The notes: generated by a model from the sequence alone, not told the origin. Positions 17,732-27,225 are shown, numbered from the stretch's first letter. The stretch is 64,000 bases of DNA from UBA2336 sp964404445 (GCA_964404445.1 CAYOJW010000002.1:1-64000), one strand, 5' to 3'. A program made the numbers and translations.

Positions 17732-18739
17732 TTACTTTTCAATAAGCACTTCTAAAATCCAATGCGCTGAGTTAAACTTACCCACGTGCCACTGCATATC
17801 GCGTGTCCAGTAGCCGGGGCAGGGGAAATAGGCTTCGTGGGCATATCCGTAATTGATTTCTACAATCAACGGTTCGCCTTTATCAAATACAAAATCATAA
17901 GCAAGGCATTGGGCTTTTAATTTCTCCGTTACCTGAAAAGCTATTCCCACACAACGTTCATCTATCTCGTGCTTATCATATAAAATGTACCCACTTCCCG
18001 AAGCCCTGAAATCATTTTTACGAACCAGCCGCTTGATGGCAAATGCCCGGTTGCCTATTGTTATAACACGTATATCAAATGCATTACCGGCAATGTAATC
18101 CTGGAACATAATGTACCCACGTTCACGGCCATGTACCCGCGCAAATTCGGTTGATACAAAAAGTCTCCGCACACTTTTTAACAAATCCATCACCCCTGCT
18201 TTCTTCAACCGAAATTTCCTCCACGTTTCCAACAGGTTGCCTAATTTGTCATAAGCGGGAAAACCCCTGCCAAATGCTTTGCTGATAAAATGCTTTGCTT
18301 CATTTTTTGATTTGACGAGTTGCACATTTGACGACCCCGCCCCGCCCCGCAACTTGAAAACTTTAGGGAAGTTTGCTCTATCTATCCACTTCAATGCTTC
18401 GTCTTTTGAATAGAAGGCCATCGTTGGAGCAAAAGGTGCATTAATGGCTTCCAATAAATATTTCTGACCAAGTTTATCGTCAAAATGCCATGATGTGTTG
18501 AAATCAGGGTAAACTTTTTTTCCGGATTGCTGCAAGGCAAATAAAAGTTGCTTGGCAAACAATGAATCTTTTGCCAATATATGATGGTGATGCCAAAGAA
18601 ACACATCACAATCGCGAACCTGCTCTACAATATCCGATGAATAGGCATCGACTAATTTATAAGCAATGCCGTTTTGTTCGCAATAGGATATCCAGTCTTG
18701 AGGAAAACCCCAGTTTGTATTATGAATTGCTAATTTCAT
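17732..18739 (-). CDS. ATP-grasp enzyme of the polysaccharide locus
   Basis: A 335-residue ATP-grasp protein unrelated in detail to the one at 8587-9648. The lysine/glycine loop VFKLRGGAGSSNVQLVKS is at about 145-160, the central fold has FQDYIAGNAFDIRVITIGNRAF, and the metal-binding end is CLAYDFVFDKGEPLIVEINYGY. The N terminus carries LWHHHHILAKD. Many such proteins in glycan loci are uncharacterised; they resemble RimK/D-Ala-D-Ala-type ligases. Its start lies 20 bp inside the upstream deacetylase gene, so they are coupled. The substrate is unknown. Confidence 0.72.
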   Translation of the reverse strand: MKLAIHNTNWGFPQDWISYCEQNGIAYKLVDAYSSDIVEQVRDCDVFLWHHHHILAKDSLFAKQLLFALQQSGKKVYPDFNTSWHFDDKLGQKYLLEAINAPFAPTMAFYSKDEALKWIDRANFPKVFKLRGGAGSSNVQLVKSKNEAKHFISKAFGRGFPAYDKLGNLLETWRKFRLKKAGVMDLLKSVRRLFVSTEFARVHGRERGYIMFQDYIAGNAFDIRVITIGNRAFAIKRLVRKNDFRASGSGYILYDKHEIDERCVGIAFQVTEKLKAQCLAYDFVFDKGEPLIVEINYGYAHEAYFPCPGYWTRDMQWHVGKFNSAHWILEVLIEK

Positions 18740-19874
18740 TAAATGAATTCAACCTTATCATATTACCGAGTTCTGCACTTGTTACAAAACGAACATCAGG
18801 CCATCTCCTTAAAATTGCTCTTAATAATTCCTTCAATAATTTAAGGTTTTGTGTTCTGTTATGCCCATGAATTTTCCCCATATAGTTTAGTCGGTGGGTT
18901 GATATAATGGCAGGTTTTCTCCAAAAGAAGGCCGCGTTAATATAATCGATGCTCTGATTCACAATATTGGCATTTGAAGATACCGAAGGCTCAAAAAACA
19001 CATTCCTTGTAAGATAGAGTTGATTATGGCTATTGCATTCACCAAGATAATGCTTGGTTTTCTTTATCTCCTGAGCAGATAAAACGTGTTGCTGATAAAT
19101 TCCACCTTGTATGTACTTCACTCCGTTTTCAGATAAAATTTTTTCAACTTCATCGTACCATGTATAAACAGGAGCTATATATGATTCGGATCTGAATCCA
19201 AATATATTCTCAAACAAATCAGTTCCCTCTTCCAATCTTTTTAACTGGTTAATCTGATCATCTTTTGAATCATATTCCAACGATATCATTAAACGGTTAC
19301 CTGCTTCGGGTTCAGTTTTTGAGGGGACACCAACCATTCGGTTATGAAATACAACTCGTTCATCTGAATTCTTATCAGCCAAACATTTCATCCATCGTTC
19401 TACATTGAAGTGCTCTCGGCCATGTAGTTGGGGAAACAATAAATTACTTTCAATACCATGTTTTAGAGCATTTATAGTATTGTCTGCCGGATAATATTTT
19501 TTATACGTTTCAAGAAATGTCTCAAAATGATATTCTAAGAAATTCCCAGATTCAATTCTATCAAAATCAGGGTTCGTTAATATCGTATTGAGTGTCAATA
19601 CAGGATGATTCCCATGATCATCTTTAAATAGAGTAAGCACCTCAAATAACGCATTAAGATCATCCTGGCTTTCAAGCGTATCGTATCTTTCAAAAGGTCT
19701 TTTCTCTAATGGGAAACCGGCTTTGAGTAGTTCATTATAAGCCCGGCTTGATGGCATTCTTATACTCCCCCAGTCATCAGACTCAAAAACAATAAGCTTT
19801 TCATTAGTCCGCCAACCCGAGAGATTATTTCTATTTCTTCCAATAAATGATCTAACCCTACTAAGCAAAGTCAA
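18720..19874 (-). CDS. NodB-like polysaccharide deacetylase family, paralogue 2
   Basis: A 384-residue paralogue of the gene at 11565-12683. Shared motifs are VFESDDWGSIRMPS, RYDTLESQDDLNALFEVL, FPQLHGREHFNVERWM and ISTHRLNYMGKIHGHNR; the paralogue has VFSVDDFGNIR, RYDxLE-like QYDALENAEDLNYLF, QFHGREHVNINWLM and ISSHRVNFCGHV. Two copies in one cluster suggest two different sites on the polymer are modified, an inference. Each copy is followed downstream by a gene for an ATP-utilising activation enzyme (CapK-like or ATP-grasp). It overlaps the ATP-grasp gene by 20 bp. Confidence 0.68.
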   Translation of the reverse strand: MTLLSRVRSFIGRNRNNLSGWRTNEKLIVFESDDWGSIRMPSSRAYNELLKAGFPLEKRPFERYDTLESQDDLNALFEVLTLFKDDHGNHPVLTLNTILTNPDFDRIESGNFLEYHFETFLETYKKYYPADNTINALKHGIESNLLFPQLHGREHFNVERWMKCLADKNSDERVVFHNRMVGVPSKTEPEAGNRLMISLEYDSKDDQINQLKRLEEGTDLFENIFGFRSESYIAPVYTWYDEVEKILSENGVKYIQGGIYQQHVLSAQEIKKTKHYLGECNSHNQLYLTRNVFFEPSVSSNANIVNQSIDYINAAFFWRKPAIISTHRLNYMGKIHGHNRTQNLKLLKELLRAILRRWPDVRFVTSAELGNMIRLNSFNEISNS

Positions 19875-19965
19875 TTGTTAAGTCTTGTAAGTTCAACCAC
19901 AATAAATTACAACCGGTAATAGTAATCCAATAGTGATTCAAATCTTTTCGGATACTCATGCTCTC

Positions 19966-21234
19966 TCACTTCACCAAGTCTAACACCGATTTCTCTGACT
20001 CAACTGATAAGGCGACAAACAGGCCCGGAAAAATCGTTTGAATACCTGTAAACTCTATGGCTTTTCGGGTAGATACAACCAAATTGAAAGAGAATACAAG
20101 AATTAATAAAAACTTTTGAACCTGGCTAAATCGAATATTATTAATTGAAACCAACCTAAAGCAAATTAAGCAACAAAGCAAAATATACAATATAGCGAAC
20201 CGGATAAATGTTGTTTCCAAATTACTCATTAACATTAAAAATATAAATGAGCTTAACGACACAGCATATAGATTTCGGGTAGCCATGTCTGAACTCTTTA
20301 GTTTTCTATGAATAACAAGTAAAAGAGCAAAAAAGAAATACGCTGTCCACTTTACCTGATTAACAATATAAATATTTACGTTTTCTCTCATACTTGAAAT
20401 CTTCTCTATATATTTTTGGTCTGCATATCCCGAAACTCTTGTTTGAAGCTCACCTTCAAGATTAGACGAGAAACCCTCTATAAACGGAGCAGTAACGTCA
20501 TTGGCAAGAAAAGCCATCAGAATGAGTGTGTAATACATGAGATACCTTCTACCCAATAACTTAACCAGGAAAAAGAAAGGCAAAAAGCCCAAAAAACCAA
20601 AGTGTATAAGCGCTGTGAGAAGAATAATCAAATTGTACCGCTTATCCCCATCTACAAATACTTTAATAGCGCTATACAAATACAAAAGCATAGCCATAAA
20701 TTGACGGAAGCCGGCTATTCGATAGGGCATTACGAATACAAATACAAAAAGAATAAATATATACGAAAACTCCAGGCCATTTGAATTAACTCCATACCTT
20801 CGTACAAGAACACAAACACCATAACCCAGTAATGCGCCAAGTACAGCAAAATAGATTGCGTAGTTACTTGTAAACCGTGAAACAGTATATTCAATAAGCG
20901 GCTGAAACACGTCTGGCTTATACTCATTGCTGGTATATAATTCTGTAAGTCGGCTATAAAAATCAGAGAAAGGTTTTTCCGACACCTCCATAAACCTTTG
21001 GGCATGCCTCACCACATCTACGTTATCAGAAAAAGAAAATGGGAAAAAATACCCGCAAAGAGCAAAGAATGAAACAATAATAAATTTTGAAGACTGCTCG
21101 TGAGTTTTAAAAATAGACCGAAAAAATGCTACCGCAGGCCATACAAAAAAGATCAGGTACCCTACGAAATCTCTCCTACCTTCAACACTTGCAGAAGAAA
21201 CCATCTTTAGCCTATTCTCATGTAATCTATCCAC
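19966..21234 (-). CDS. EpsG-family polysaccharide polymerase
   Basis: A polytopic membrane protein of up to 422 residues with about ten hydrophobic segments. It resembles the EpsG family: FSDNVDVVRHAQRFME after the first helices (compare the common D-x-D-x2-R region), PYRIAGFRQFMAMLLYLYSA and ALIHFGFLGFLPFFFLV with the conserved His. EpsG proteins are Wzy-like polymerases of the repeat unit. The first codon shown is a GTG sharing a base with the upstream TAG; an ATG at 21204 is an alternative. No other Wzy-type candidate was seen in this locus. Confidence 0.75.
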   Translation of the reverse strand: MDRLHENRLKMVSSASVEGRRDFVGYLIFFVWPAVAFFRSIFKTHEQSSKFIIVSFFALCGYFFPFSFSDNVDVVRHAQRFMEVSEKPFSDFYSRLTELYTSNEYKPDVFQPLIEYTVSRFTSNYAIYFAVLGALLGYGVCVLVRRYGVNSNGLEFSYIFILFVFVFVMPYRIAGFRQFMAMLLYLYSAIKVFVDGDKRYNLIILLTALIHFGFLGFLPFFFLVKLLGRRYLMYYTLILMAFLANDVTAPFIEGFSSNLEGELQTRVSGYADQKYIEKISSMRENVNIYIVNQVKWTAYFFFALLLVIHRKLKSSDMATRNLYAVSLSSFIFLMLMSNLETTFIRFAILYILLCCLICFRLVSINNIRFSQVQKFLLILVFSFNLVVSTRKAIEFTGIQTIFPGLFVALSVESEKSVLDLVK

Positions 21235-22268
21235 TAACTTAAACTACGAATATCTTCCATTGAATCGACCTGAGCAACATGGGGTGGCAGGTTAATATTC
21301 TTCCATTGAGCATAAATCCCAAGAGATTGAAAAAATTTTTTAAGAGCAAAGTATCTACAGTTACTGTTATTATAGAACAATGAAGTAGAAGCACACCCGA
21401 CAACAATAGATTTTTTTGCGCTGGCGATATACAACTCAGCAGGAATGCAATTCTTTATTACAGAATCCCCAAAAACATCATACAGTTTCCGGTAATGCTC
21501 GTCAGAAGTATTCGGGTGTAGTTTAATGATAACTTTATCAATCCTAAGTCTTTGAAGTAGTTGTATAATCTGATGAATTTCAATATCAATATGTTCAGCC
21601 ACTTTGATTATTGGTGACAAGTAGATTAAGTAATTCACCATATCAGCAGGAATATTAACCTCTCCATGAAAAAAAGACAATACGTTTTGCAAACTATCCT
21701 TATGTGGCAAGAAATTAATGATATTAAGTTTCTTCTTAATTGGCGGGCCAATGTATTCATTAGGGTTTGTCATCCAAACCTCATCGATATAATTACTCTC
21801 TTCCATAAACCTGCCATACCAGATAATATCACGAAAGAAATATCCCGTTTTCCATAGCGCAGTATATATCTCACACGTTACTTTAACCCTGTTCTTCCAG
21901 AGTGACTTTTCGATTCTGTGATAAAATAAAGCACCATCCTGAATCAGGTGCCTGCGGGTTTTCTTTGATGCCATAGATACAATCATTGTATCGGCTGGCC
22001 TGTAAACATTAACCATAAAGAGATTACTAACCTCTCCCTTCAGTATTTCTTCCCGCGCCTTCTTTGCCGGGTTCTTCTCTGTTTCAATAAAAAATTCGAT
22101 GGTGTTTATGTTTTGAGGTAACCTTTGTTTATCAATCTGCCTGAGTCGTTTTCCTAAAAACACCACACGGTTTTCGAAATTATCCGTATTAAAATGCTCC
22201 TGAATAATAAAATAGGCCATCAAAAAATGATATTCGGTACCCAACACAAAAACATTCACAGTTTTCAT
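21234..22268 (-). CDS. Polysialyltransferase-like glycosyltransferase
   Basis: A 344-residue protein resembling bacterial sialyl/polysialyltransferases. The HP motif is visible in VIIKLHPNTSDEHYRKLYD near residue 250, and the following region IPAELYIASAKKSIVVGCAS ends with a Ser/Thr-rich loop before LFYNN, as in those families. The N-terminal part (HFLMAYFIIQEHF, RHLIQDGALFYHRI) also fits, with a D-G pair in QDGALF. Upstream genes encode CMP-nonulosonate synthesis functions, so a CMP-sugar donor is a consistent inference. Whether it adds one residue or polymerises is not known. Confidence 0.6.
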   Translation of the reverse strand: MKTVNVFVLGTEYHFLMAYFIIQEHFNTDNFENRVVFLGKRLRQIDKQRLPQNINTIEFFIETEKNPAKKAREEILKGEVSNLFMVNVYRPADTMIVSMASKKTRRHLIQDGALFYHRIEKSLWKNRVKVTCEIYTALWKTGYFFRDIIWYGRFMEESNYIDEVWMTNPNEYIGPPIKKKLNIINFLPHKDSLQNVLSFFHGEVNIPADMVNYLIYLSPIIKVAEHIDIEIHQIIQLLQRLRIDKVIIKLHPNTSDEHYRKLYDVFGDSVIKNCIPAELYIASAKKSIVVGCASTSLFYNNSNCRYFALKKFFQSLGIYAQWKNINLPPHVAQVDSMEDIRSLS

Positions 22269-24073
22269 AAGCCTGATTCTATTTTCTTCAACTCCTGAAT
22301 ACTCACCATACGCTCAAATGTTTCAGATTCACTTAGTAACTGTTGAAATGTACCAATTGCATCTATTGTTCCATTCTTCATCAAAACAACTCTATCAGCA
22401 TTCTTAATTGTTGACAACCTGTGCGTGATAATGATTATTGTATAGTGCCCTCTCAGAGAATCAATATTCTCCATGATTTCACTCTCCGTTTCAGAATCAA
22501 GTGAAGAAGTCGCTTCGTCAAGAAGCAAAACATCAACTTTCCTATACAGTTCACGTGCTATGGCGATACGTTGTCGTTGTCCACCGCTTAGGTTAATACC
22601 GTTTAATCCTAAAACAGTATCCTCATTATCAGGCAGCGCTACCACAAAATGAGAGCATGCTGCAAGTTCTGTAGCCTCTTTAAAACGTGATGTATTACAA
22701 TCATTCTTTTCTTCCCAGAAACTAATATTGTTAAATACTGTATCTGTAAAGATTACCGGGTCTTGAGTAATATAGCCTATCCTGTCACGAAAAGATTTTT
22801 TATCATATTGCTCAAAACTTTTACCGTCTATTGTAAACTCCCCTTTATTCAAGTGCATAATTCCCGTAAGCACATTCATAAGGGTGGTCTTTCCGCTGCC
22901 GCTTTCTCCGACAATAGCTACTGTTTCATTTTTATGAATTGTCAAATTAACATTTCTAAGAATGTCTTTATCGTCAATAGACAAGCATCCATTCTTTACA
23001 GTCATATCTTTCTTAAAACTATCGAATACAGCCGTACCGGATTTTTCTGAATTACTATTTAAAATCTGTTTAAATTCTATCATATTATCAATTGCCCCCG
23101 AAACAGACAAATAATAATTTGAATGGCTTTGCATCTGCATCAGAAACGAAAGCGCTCTATAAAAAAACAACAAGCTGATCAGGATCGGGGCAAGTGATGA
23201 ACCAAACACAGAAGTTTGAAGATAAATTACTGCAGCTACCACAGCAATCACTAAAGGCTCTCTTGAAGCGTTCAAAATAGCCATAAGAACCCCTACTTTC
23301 TTATTATTGTCTTCAATACCAACAGCAGCAGTTTCAATAGCTTTTGAATAGCCGACTATTCGGTGTGTTGCCTTTAAATATTTAAAATTCTGGATCAACT
23401 GAAATATCAAGCCTTGTAGATCACCTAATCCACCTGATAACAGGCGGGATATACTTTTGGTCGATTTATATATTCCGCGATACACAAGGCTGGTTAAAAG
23501 ACCGCCTATTGTTACAAGAATAGCAAACTGGGTGTTTACAGAGAAAGCAAATAACATATACACCACTACCATTATCAGGTTTTGCATTATCAGAAAAAAG
23601 GCTTGATATGCTTTCGTTACCCTTTCAACTTCGGTTGTCAGTATATTTTGTATTCGTCCAGATTCCGATTTCAAAAAATATTCGTAGCTGACCGATGAAA
23701 CATCTTGAATAAACTCAAGGCGAAGTCGCTTTAGAAAACTCTCTTGCAATCTCACCCGATAATAGAATTGAAAAAACGACACAACCCCCTTCACAAGGAA
23801 GAAAAATATCATTACCAATAAAACCGTAATCACAGTTATCGGGATGTCATTTTCCCTTAACAGGTCAATCAAAAAACTCAGCTTGCCAAGTTGTGTAGAA
23901 TCAAAGGTGGCAGCGTTATCAGCCATTTGCAATAGTGGAAGGAACATGGTTATTCCAAATCCATCCAGCAAACCAACAAGAATGCTCAGCAAGACTCCAT
24001 AGAAAGTTTTATTACCTAAATAGGAATAAAAGAAAAATAATCCGACAAATTTTTTCTTAAAATACTCAATCAT
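22265..24073 (-). CDS. ABC transporter, MsbA/PglK-like glycolipid flippase
   Basis: A 602-residue fused ABC exporter half-transporter. Six membrane helices cover about residues 10-330. The ATPase domain has Walker A GESGSGKTT near 390, signature LSGGQRQR, Walker B LLLDEATSSLDSE and the H-loop ITHRLST. The N terminus (VGLLDGFGITMFLPLLQ) resembles PglK/MsbA-type exporters. PglK flips undecaprenyl-linked glycans that start with bacillosamine, and this locus encodes bacillosamine genes but no Wzx nearby, so a flippase role is likely. The start lies 8 bp inside the upstream gene. Export of another lipid-linked compound is possible. Confidence 0.8.
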   Translation of the reverse strand: MIEYFKKKFVGLFFFYSYLGNKTFYGVLLSILVGLLDGFGITMFLPLLQMADNAATFDSTQLGKLSFLIDLLRENDIPITVITVLLVMIFFFLVKGVVSFFQFYYRVRLQESFLKRLRLEFIQDVSSVSYEYFLKSESGRIQNILTTEVERVTKAYQAFFLIMQNLIMVVVYMLFAFSVNTQFAILVTIGGLLTSLVYRGIYKSTKSISRLLSGGLGDLQGLIFQLIQNFKYLKATHRIVGYSKAIETAAVGIEDNNKKVGVLMAILNASREPLVIAVVAAVIYLQTSVFGSSLAPILISLLFFYRALSFLMQMQSHSNYYLSVSGAIDNMIEFKQILNSNSEKSGTAVFDSFKKDMTVKNGCLSIDDKDILRNVNLTIHKNETVAIVGESGSGKTTLMNVLTGIMHLNKGEFTIDGKSFEQYDKKSFRDRIGYITQDPVIFTDTVFNNISFWEEKNDCNTSRFKEATELAACSHFVVALPDNEDTVLGLNGINLSGGQRQRIAIARELYRKVDVLLLDEATSSLDSETESEIMENIDSLRGHYTIIIITHRLSTIKNADRVVLMKNGTIDAIGTFQQLLSESETFERMVSIQELKKIESGL

Positions 24074-25454
24074 TATTCACAAAATCGGATTGATGCAGGT
24101 ACGTGCGAAACAAGCCTAACTCAAAGGAACTGGTTACAGAAAAAGAAGATTGCTGATCCACTACAACATGCCCAACACTTCCTGAAATTACCTGTTTTTG
24201 CATTTTAAAATTTTCAATCGTAGAAACGGACACCCCTCCTGATCCTCTGTAAAGCGCTTCGCGCTCCAACCTGGTAAACAAATTATGGTTTAAGATTGGT
24301 TGTAGCGTATGACCTGTGTGTTGATAGTATGTCTTATCATCAGGGCGAACACTTAGCACTGAATCAGTTTTAAATAACACTAACGTATTAATAACATCAT
24401 CAATAATATCCGAATTAACAAAAGGATAATCGAGTGATACAGTCATAACAGCCTCAAATAAATTTCCTGTCTGCTGAACAATCTCTAACGCTTGGTCAAC
24501 AGTTTTAAACAGTGTTTCGGAAGGTAATGAAAAAGCATCCGGTCTTTCAACAACATAGATAGACGGGTATTTTGATTTTAGATTACTCAGGCAAGCAAGA
24601 ATTTCTTTATCAGATGTAGAAACAGCAATGGCAGACAAATTATTAGCACTTAGACCTGTTATGATTTTCCTTTCCAGAATAGTCTGCCCGTTAATCTCAT
24701 ACAAAGGCCAGTTAACATTTCCAATATACGTATTACGAACCGGGATAACCGCAAGTGTTGGCGGTGTGATAAAATTCTCTTTAACGAATAACTCTTTAAT
24801 TTTTTTTCTTGTATTTAATATCTTCCCTTCATTCGTGGTAAGGTTGTTTCCGTGTCTCCTGTAATAGAACAGTGGTTCGTTTATATTGGTTACCTTATAG
24901 TGAGTAATGAACTTAATCCACAGCTCGTATCCATCCTGGCAGGTAAAGCTTTCGTTATATCCTCCTAACCTTTTTAAGAAATCTAATCTTATCATGGTAC
25001 ACGCTCCATGTGCAGGTTGATCGTATAGCGAAACCTCCTTTTCAAAATTGTGTCGTTTTTCTTCGCCTGTAACATTACCGTCTTTATCTACATAATAATA
25101 ATCTGGAAACACCAAACCCAATTCTTCATCCTTTTCAAGAATAGTGCTCATCTTTTCCAACGCATTGGGGGCAAGAAAATCATCGGCATCTAAACGCATA
25201 ATGTATTTACCTTGTGCGGCACGCATGGCAATATTATTTGTAATATTAAGCCCTTTATTCTGTTGATAGATAATGCTCACTTTTCGTTGAGCGCGATAAT
25301 CTTCAATTATTCTCTTACTATTATCAGTTGATCCGTCATCGATAATCAATAGTTCATAGAAAGAAAATGATTGAGCAAGTACACTCTCGATGGATTGCTT
25401 AATATAATCCTGATAGTTATAATTTGTTATATAAACAGTTACTAAAGGCTTCAT
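24066..25454 (-). CDS. GT2 glycosyltransferase fused to CMP-sugar cytidylyltransferase-like domain
   Basis: About 462 residues from the ATG at 25454 (MKPLVTVYITNYNYQDYI); an earlier in-frame start would run into the upstream gene. Residues 1-250 are GT2: SIESVLAQSF, LLIIDDGSTDNS, MRLDADDF (the DxD) and GGYNESFTCQDGYELW. From about residue 255 a second domain resembles NeuA-like cytidylyltransferases: TLAVIPVRN, INGQTILERKI, IAVSTSDKEI, VERPDAF, VSLDYPFVNSDIID and SVLSVRPDDK. The P-loop-like motif differs from the usual IPARGGSK, so catalytic activity is uncertain. It lies 8 nt after the NeuB-like gene, consistent with CMP-nonulosonate use. Confidence 0.78.
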   Translation of the reverse strand: MKPLVTVYITNYNYQDYIKQSIESVLAQSFSFYELLIIDDGSTDNSKRIIEDYRAQRKVSIIYQQNKGLNITNNIAMRAAQGKYIMRLDADDFLAPNALEKMSTILEKDEELGLVFPDYYYVDKDGNVTGEEKRHNFEKEVSLYDQPAHGACTMIRLDFLKRLGGYNESFTCQDGYELWIKFITHYKVTNINEPLFYYRRHGNNLTTNEGKILNTRKKIKELFVKENFITPPTLAVIPVRNTYIGNVNWPLYEINGQTILERKIITGLSANNLSAIAVSTSDKEILACLSNLKSKYPSIYVVERPDAFSLPSETLFKTVDQALEIVQQTGNLFEAVMTVSLDYPFVNSDIIDDVINTLVLFKTDSVLSVRPDDKTYYQHTGHTLQPILNHNLFTRLEREALYRGSGGVSVSTIENFKMQKQVISGSVGHVVVDQQSSFSVTSSFELGLFRTYLHQSDFVNND

Positions 25455-25462
25455 AGCAAACA

Positions 25463-26479
25463 TTATTGAAACATCGACCAGTCGAGTTTCTGGTGACATT
25501 CAAGGTTCTTAATTGCCATTTTACCAATCAATTTATGAAAATCTCTTGCATCAATTCCATGATTCGGCCTTAATACTGTTAAATTCTCTTCTGTCAATAT
25601 TTCACCTGCTTTTATGTTACAGGAAGGATAAACTGCACGTCTGAATGATTCCAGATGACCATTGTCGATTTCGATAGGCACAGGTCTTTTAACATCATTA
25701 CCTTGCAAGGACTTTATAACATTTACCTCATCGATAAGAACTTTTACTTCTTCAGGGGTTAAAGAAACCTTATGGTCCCTGAATGCTTTACCCTCTCGTG
25801 AATCCGTAAAATGAAACTCCAGTATCTCAGCCCCCATAGCTACTGCATAGCACAATGCTTTGCTTCCCTCGGTGTGGTCAGAGTAGCCAACCGTAAGCCC
25901 TGTTAACTGTTTCAATCTGTTCATCACCGTCAAGTTTGCATCTTGTGATGGAATAGGGTACATACTGGTACATTGCAACACGGCAAGCATATCTTTTGAT
26001 TTATATACAGAGTCTATTGACTGTATATAAGCAACACTATCGAGCACCTCCTGCTCGGTTGATAATCCAGTTGACAGAATTATCGGTTTACCAAGCATAG
26101 CTGTTTTTTTGATTACAGGGTAAGCTGTTAAATCTCCACTTCCTATCTTATACACAGAAATGTACTTATCCAGCCATTCCATAGCATCTACATCCCAAAC
26201 TGAACTGGTGTACTTTACACCAGCTTCCAATACCATCTCGGCAAGGTATATATGTTGTTGCTGTGTAAGCTCAAATTTTTTAAAGTGCTTGTTTCGGTCA
26301 GGGCTTTCAAGACTTGATACTAATGTATTGCCTGTGTAAATCTGGAATTTCACATAATCCACATTCGTTTCAATAGCTAAACGTGTCAGTTTCTTAGCAT
26401 ATTCAAAATCACCTTCATGGTTACCGCCAATCTCGGCTATCAATAAAGGGCCGTGTTTTCCTTTAAATGATTGATTCAT
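25463..26479 (-). CDS. neuB: NeuB-type nonulosonate synthase
   Basis: A 338-residue N-acetylneuraminate synthase family enzyme (NeuB/LegI/PseI/SpsE). It contains IAEIGGNHEG at the start, DYVKFQIYT, YKIGSGDLTAYPV, ILSTGLSTEQEV, LQCTSMYP, VGYSDHTEG and FHFTDSREG, then a C-terminal antifreeze-like SAF domain (FRRAVYPSCNIKAGEILTEE...). It condenses phosphoenolpyruvate with a hexosamine-type aldose to a nine-carbon acid. No UDP-sugar hydrolysing 2-epimerase (NeuC/LegG) or PseG was seen in the window, so the substrate and exact product are open. It overlaps the SpsF-like gene by 1 bp. Confidence 0.88.
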   Translation of the reverse strand: MNQSFKGKHGPLLIAEIGGNHEGDFEYAKKLTRLAIETNVDYVKFQIYTGNTLVSSLESPDRNKHFKKFELTQQQHIYLAEMVLEAGVKYTSSVWDVDAMEWLDKYISVYKIGSGDLTAYPVIKKTAMLGKPIILSTGLSTEQEVLDSVAYIQSIDSVYKSKDMLAVLQCTSMYPIPSQDANLTVMNRLKQLTGLTVGYSDHTEGSKALCYAVAMGAEILEFHFTDSREGKAFRDHKVSLTPEEVKVLIDEVNVIKSLQGNDVKRPVPIEIDNGHLESFRRAVYPSCNIKAGEILTEENLTVLRPNHGIDARDFHKLIGKMAIKNLECHQKLDWSMFQ

Positions 26480-27219
26480 CAGCTCTTGATTATTTCTGAG
26501 TGATCGTTGTCGGAAGTCAACTCCCTATATAGTGAGTATATGTCTAAATAACTTGCATCCCTGTATTTTGCCTTTATAAGTTGCATTACCTGACTGGCAA
26601 TATTCAAATCTTCAGGTGTATCAATCGCCAAACTTACACCTCTAAATGTACCGGATGGATTTACATGGTGCATTATTTTTATATTATATTTACTTTCGTT
26701 ATTATACAGAAACTGTGTTACGTGCTCAAAGTCACCTGGAGCAGAGAACAATGGATACAGTTTTTTCATTGTATTTATATTAACAATCTCAACGGTTTCA
26801 CCAATAGGATACATTTTTGTCTGTCTGTTACTGATCAGATCAAAATCACTCAGTCTCAGGTATTCAACAAGATCAATAGCTATTTTAGGGTCCATGAACA
26901 AACTATCACCGGTAATTCTGATAGCATAATCCAAATTATTAAAACCTGAAGCATTGATAAACCGAAGAGCAACATTGCTTAAATCACCCCGGAACACTTT
27001 AACGCCCTCTTCCAACGCCAGTCTTTCAATGACATCGTCCGACTCTTCAGATGAAGTTGCAATTACTATATCCTCTTTACTGAAAGATGTAGTAAGGCGG
27101 CTCATGATATTAGACAGTAAGGGTTTCCCATTTAATCTAATTAACGCCTTTCCGGGCAGTCTTGTGGAGTTGAACCTTGACAGTAAAACGATACCAATTC
27201 TATGACCTCTGATAATCAT
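26479..27219 (-). CDS. SpsF-type cytidylyltransferase
   Basis: A 246-residue nucleotidyltransferase of the SpsF/KdsB-like cytidylyltransferase family. The N-terminal signature is IGIVLLSRFNSTRLPGKALI, followed by LNGKPLLSNIMSRL, VIATSSEESDD and RITGDSLFMDP. This family activates acidic sugars with CTP and is often paired with a NeuB homologue, as here and in spore-coat polysaccharide operons. It may supply a CMP-nonulosonate to the transferases downstream. The fused cytidylyltransferase-like domain at 24066-25454 is a second candidate for the same step. It begins 24 nt after a candidate promoter. Confidence 0.82.
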   Translation of the reverse strand: MIIRGHRIGIVLLSRFNSTRLPGKALIRLNGKPLLSNIMSRLTTSFSKEDIVIATSSEESDDVIERLALEEGVKVFRGDLSNVALRFINASGFNNLDYAIRITGDSLFMDPKIAIDLVEYLRLSDFDLISNRQTKMYPIGETVEIVNINTMKKLYPLFSAPGDFEHVTQFLYNNESKYNIKIMHHVNPSGTFRGVSLAIDTPEDLNIASQVMQLIKAKYRDASYLDIYSLYRELTSDNDHSEIIKS

Positions 27220-27225
27220 ATCTAA

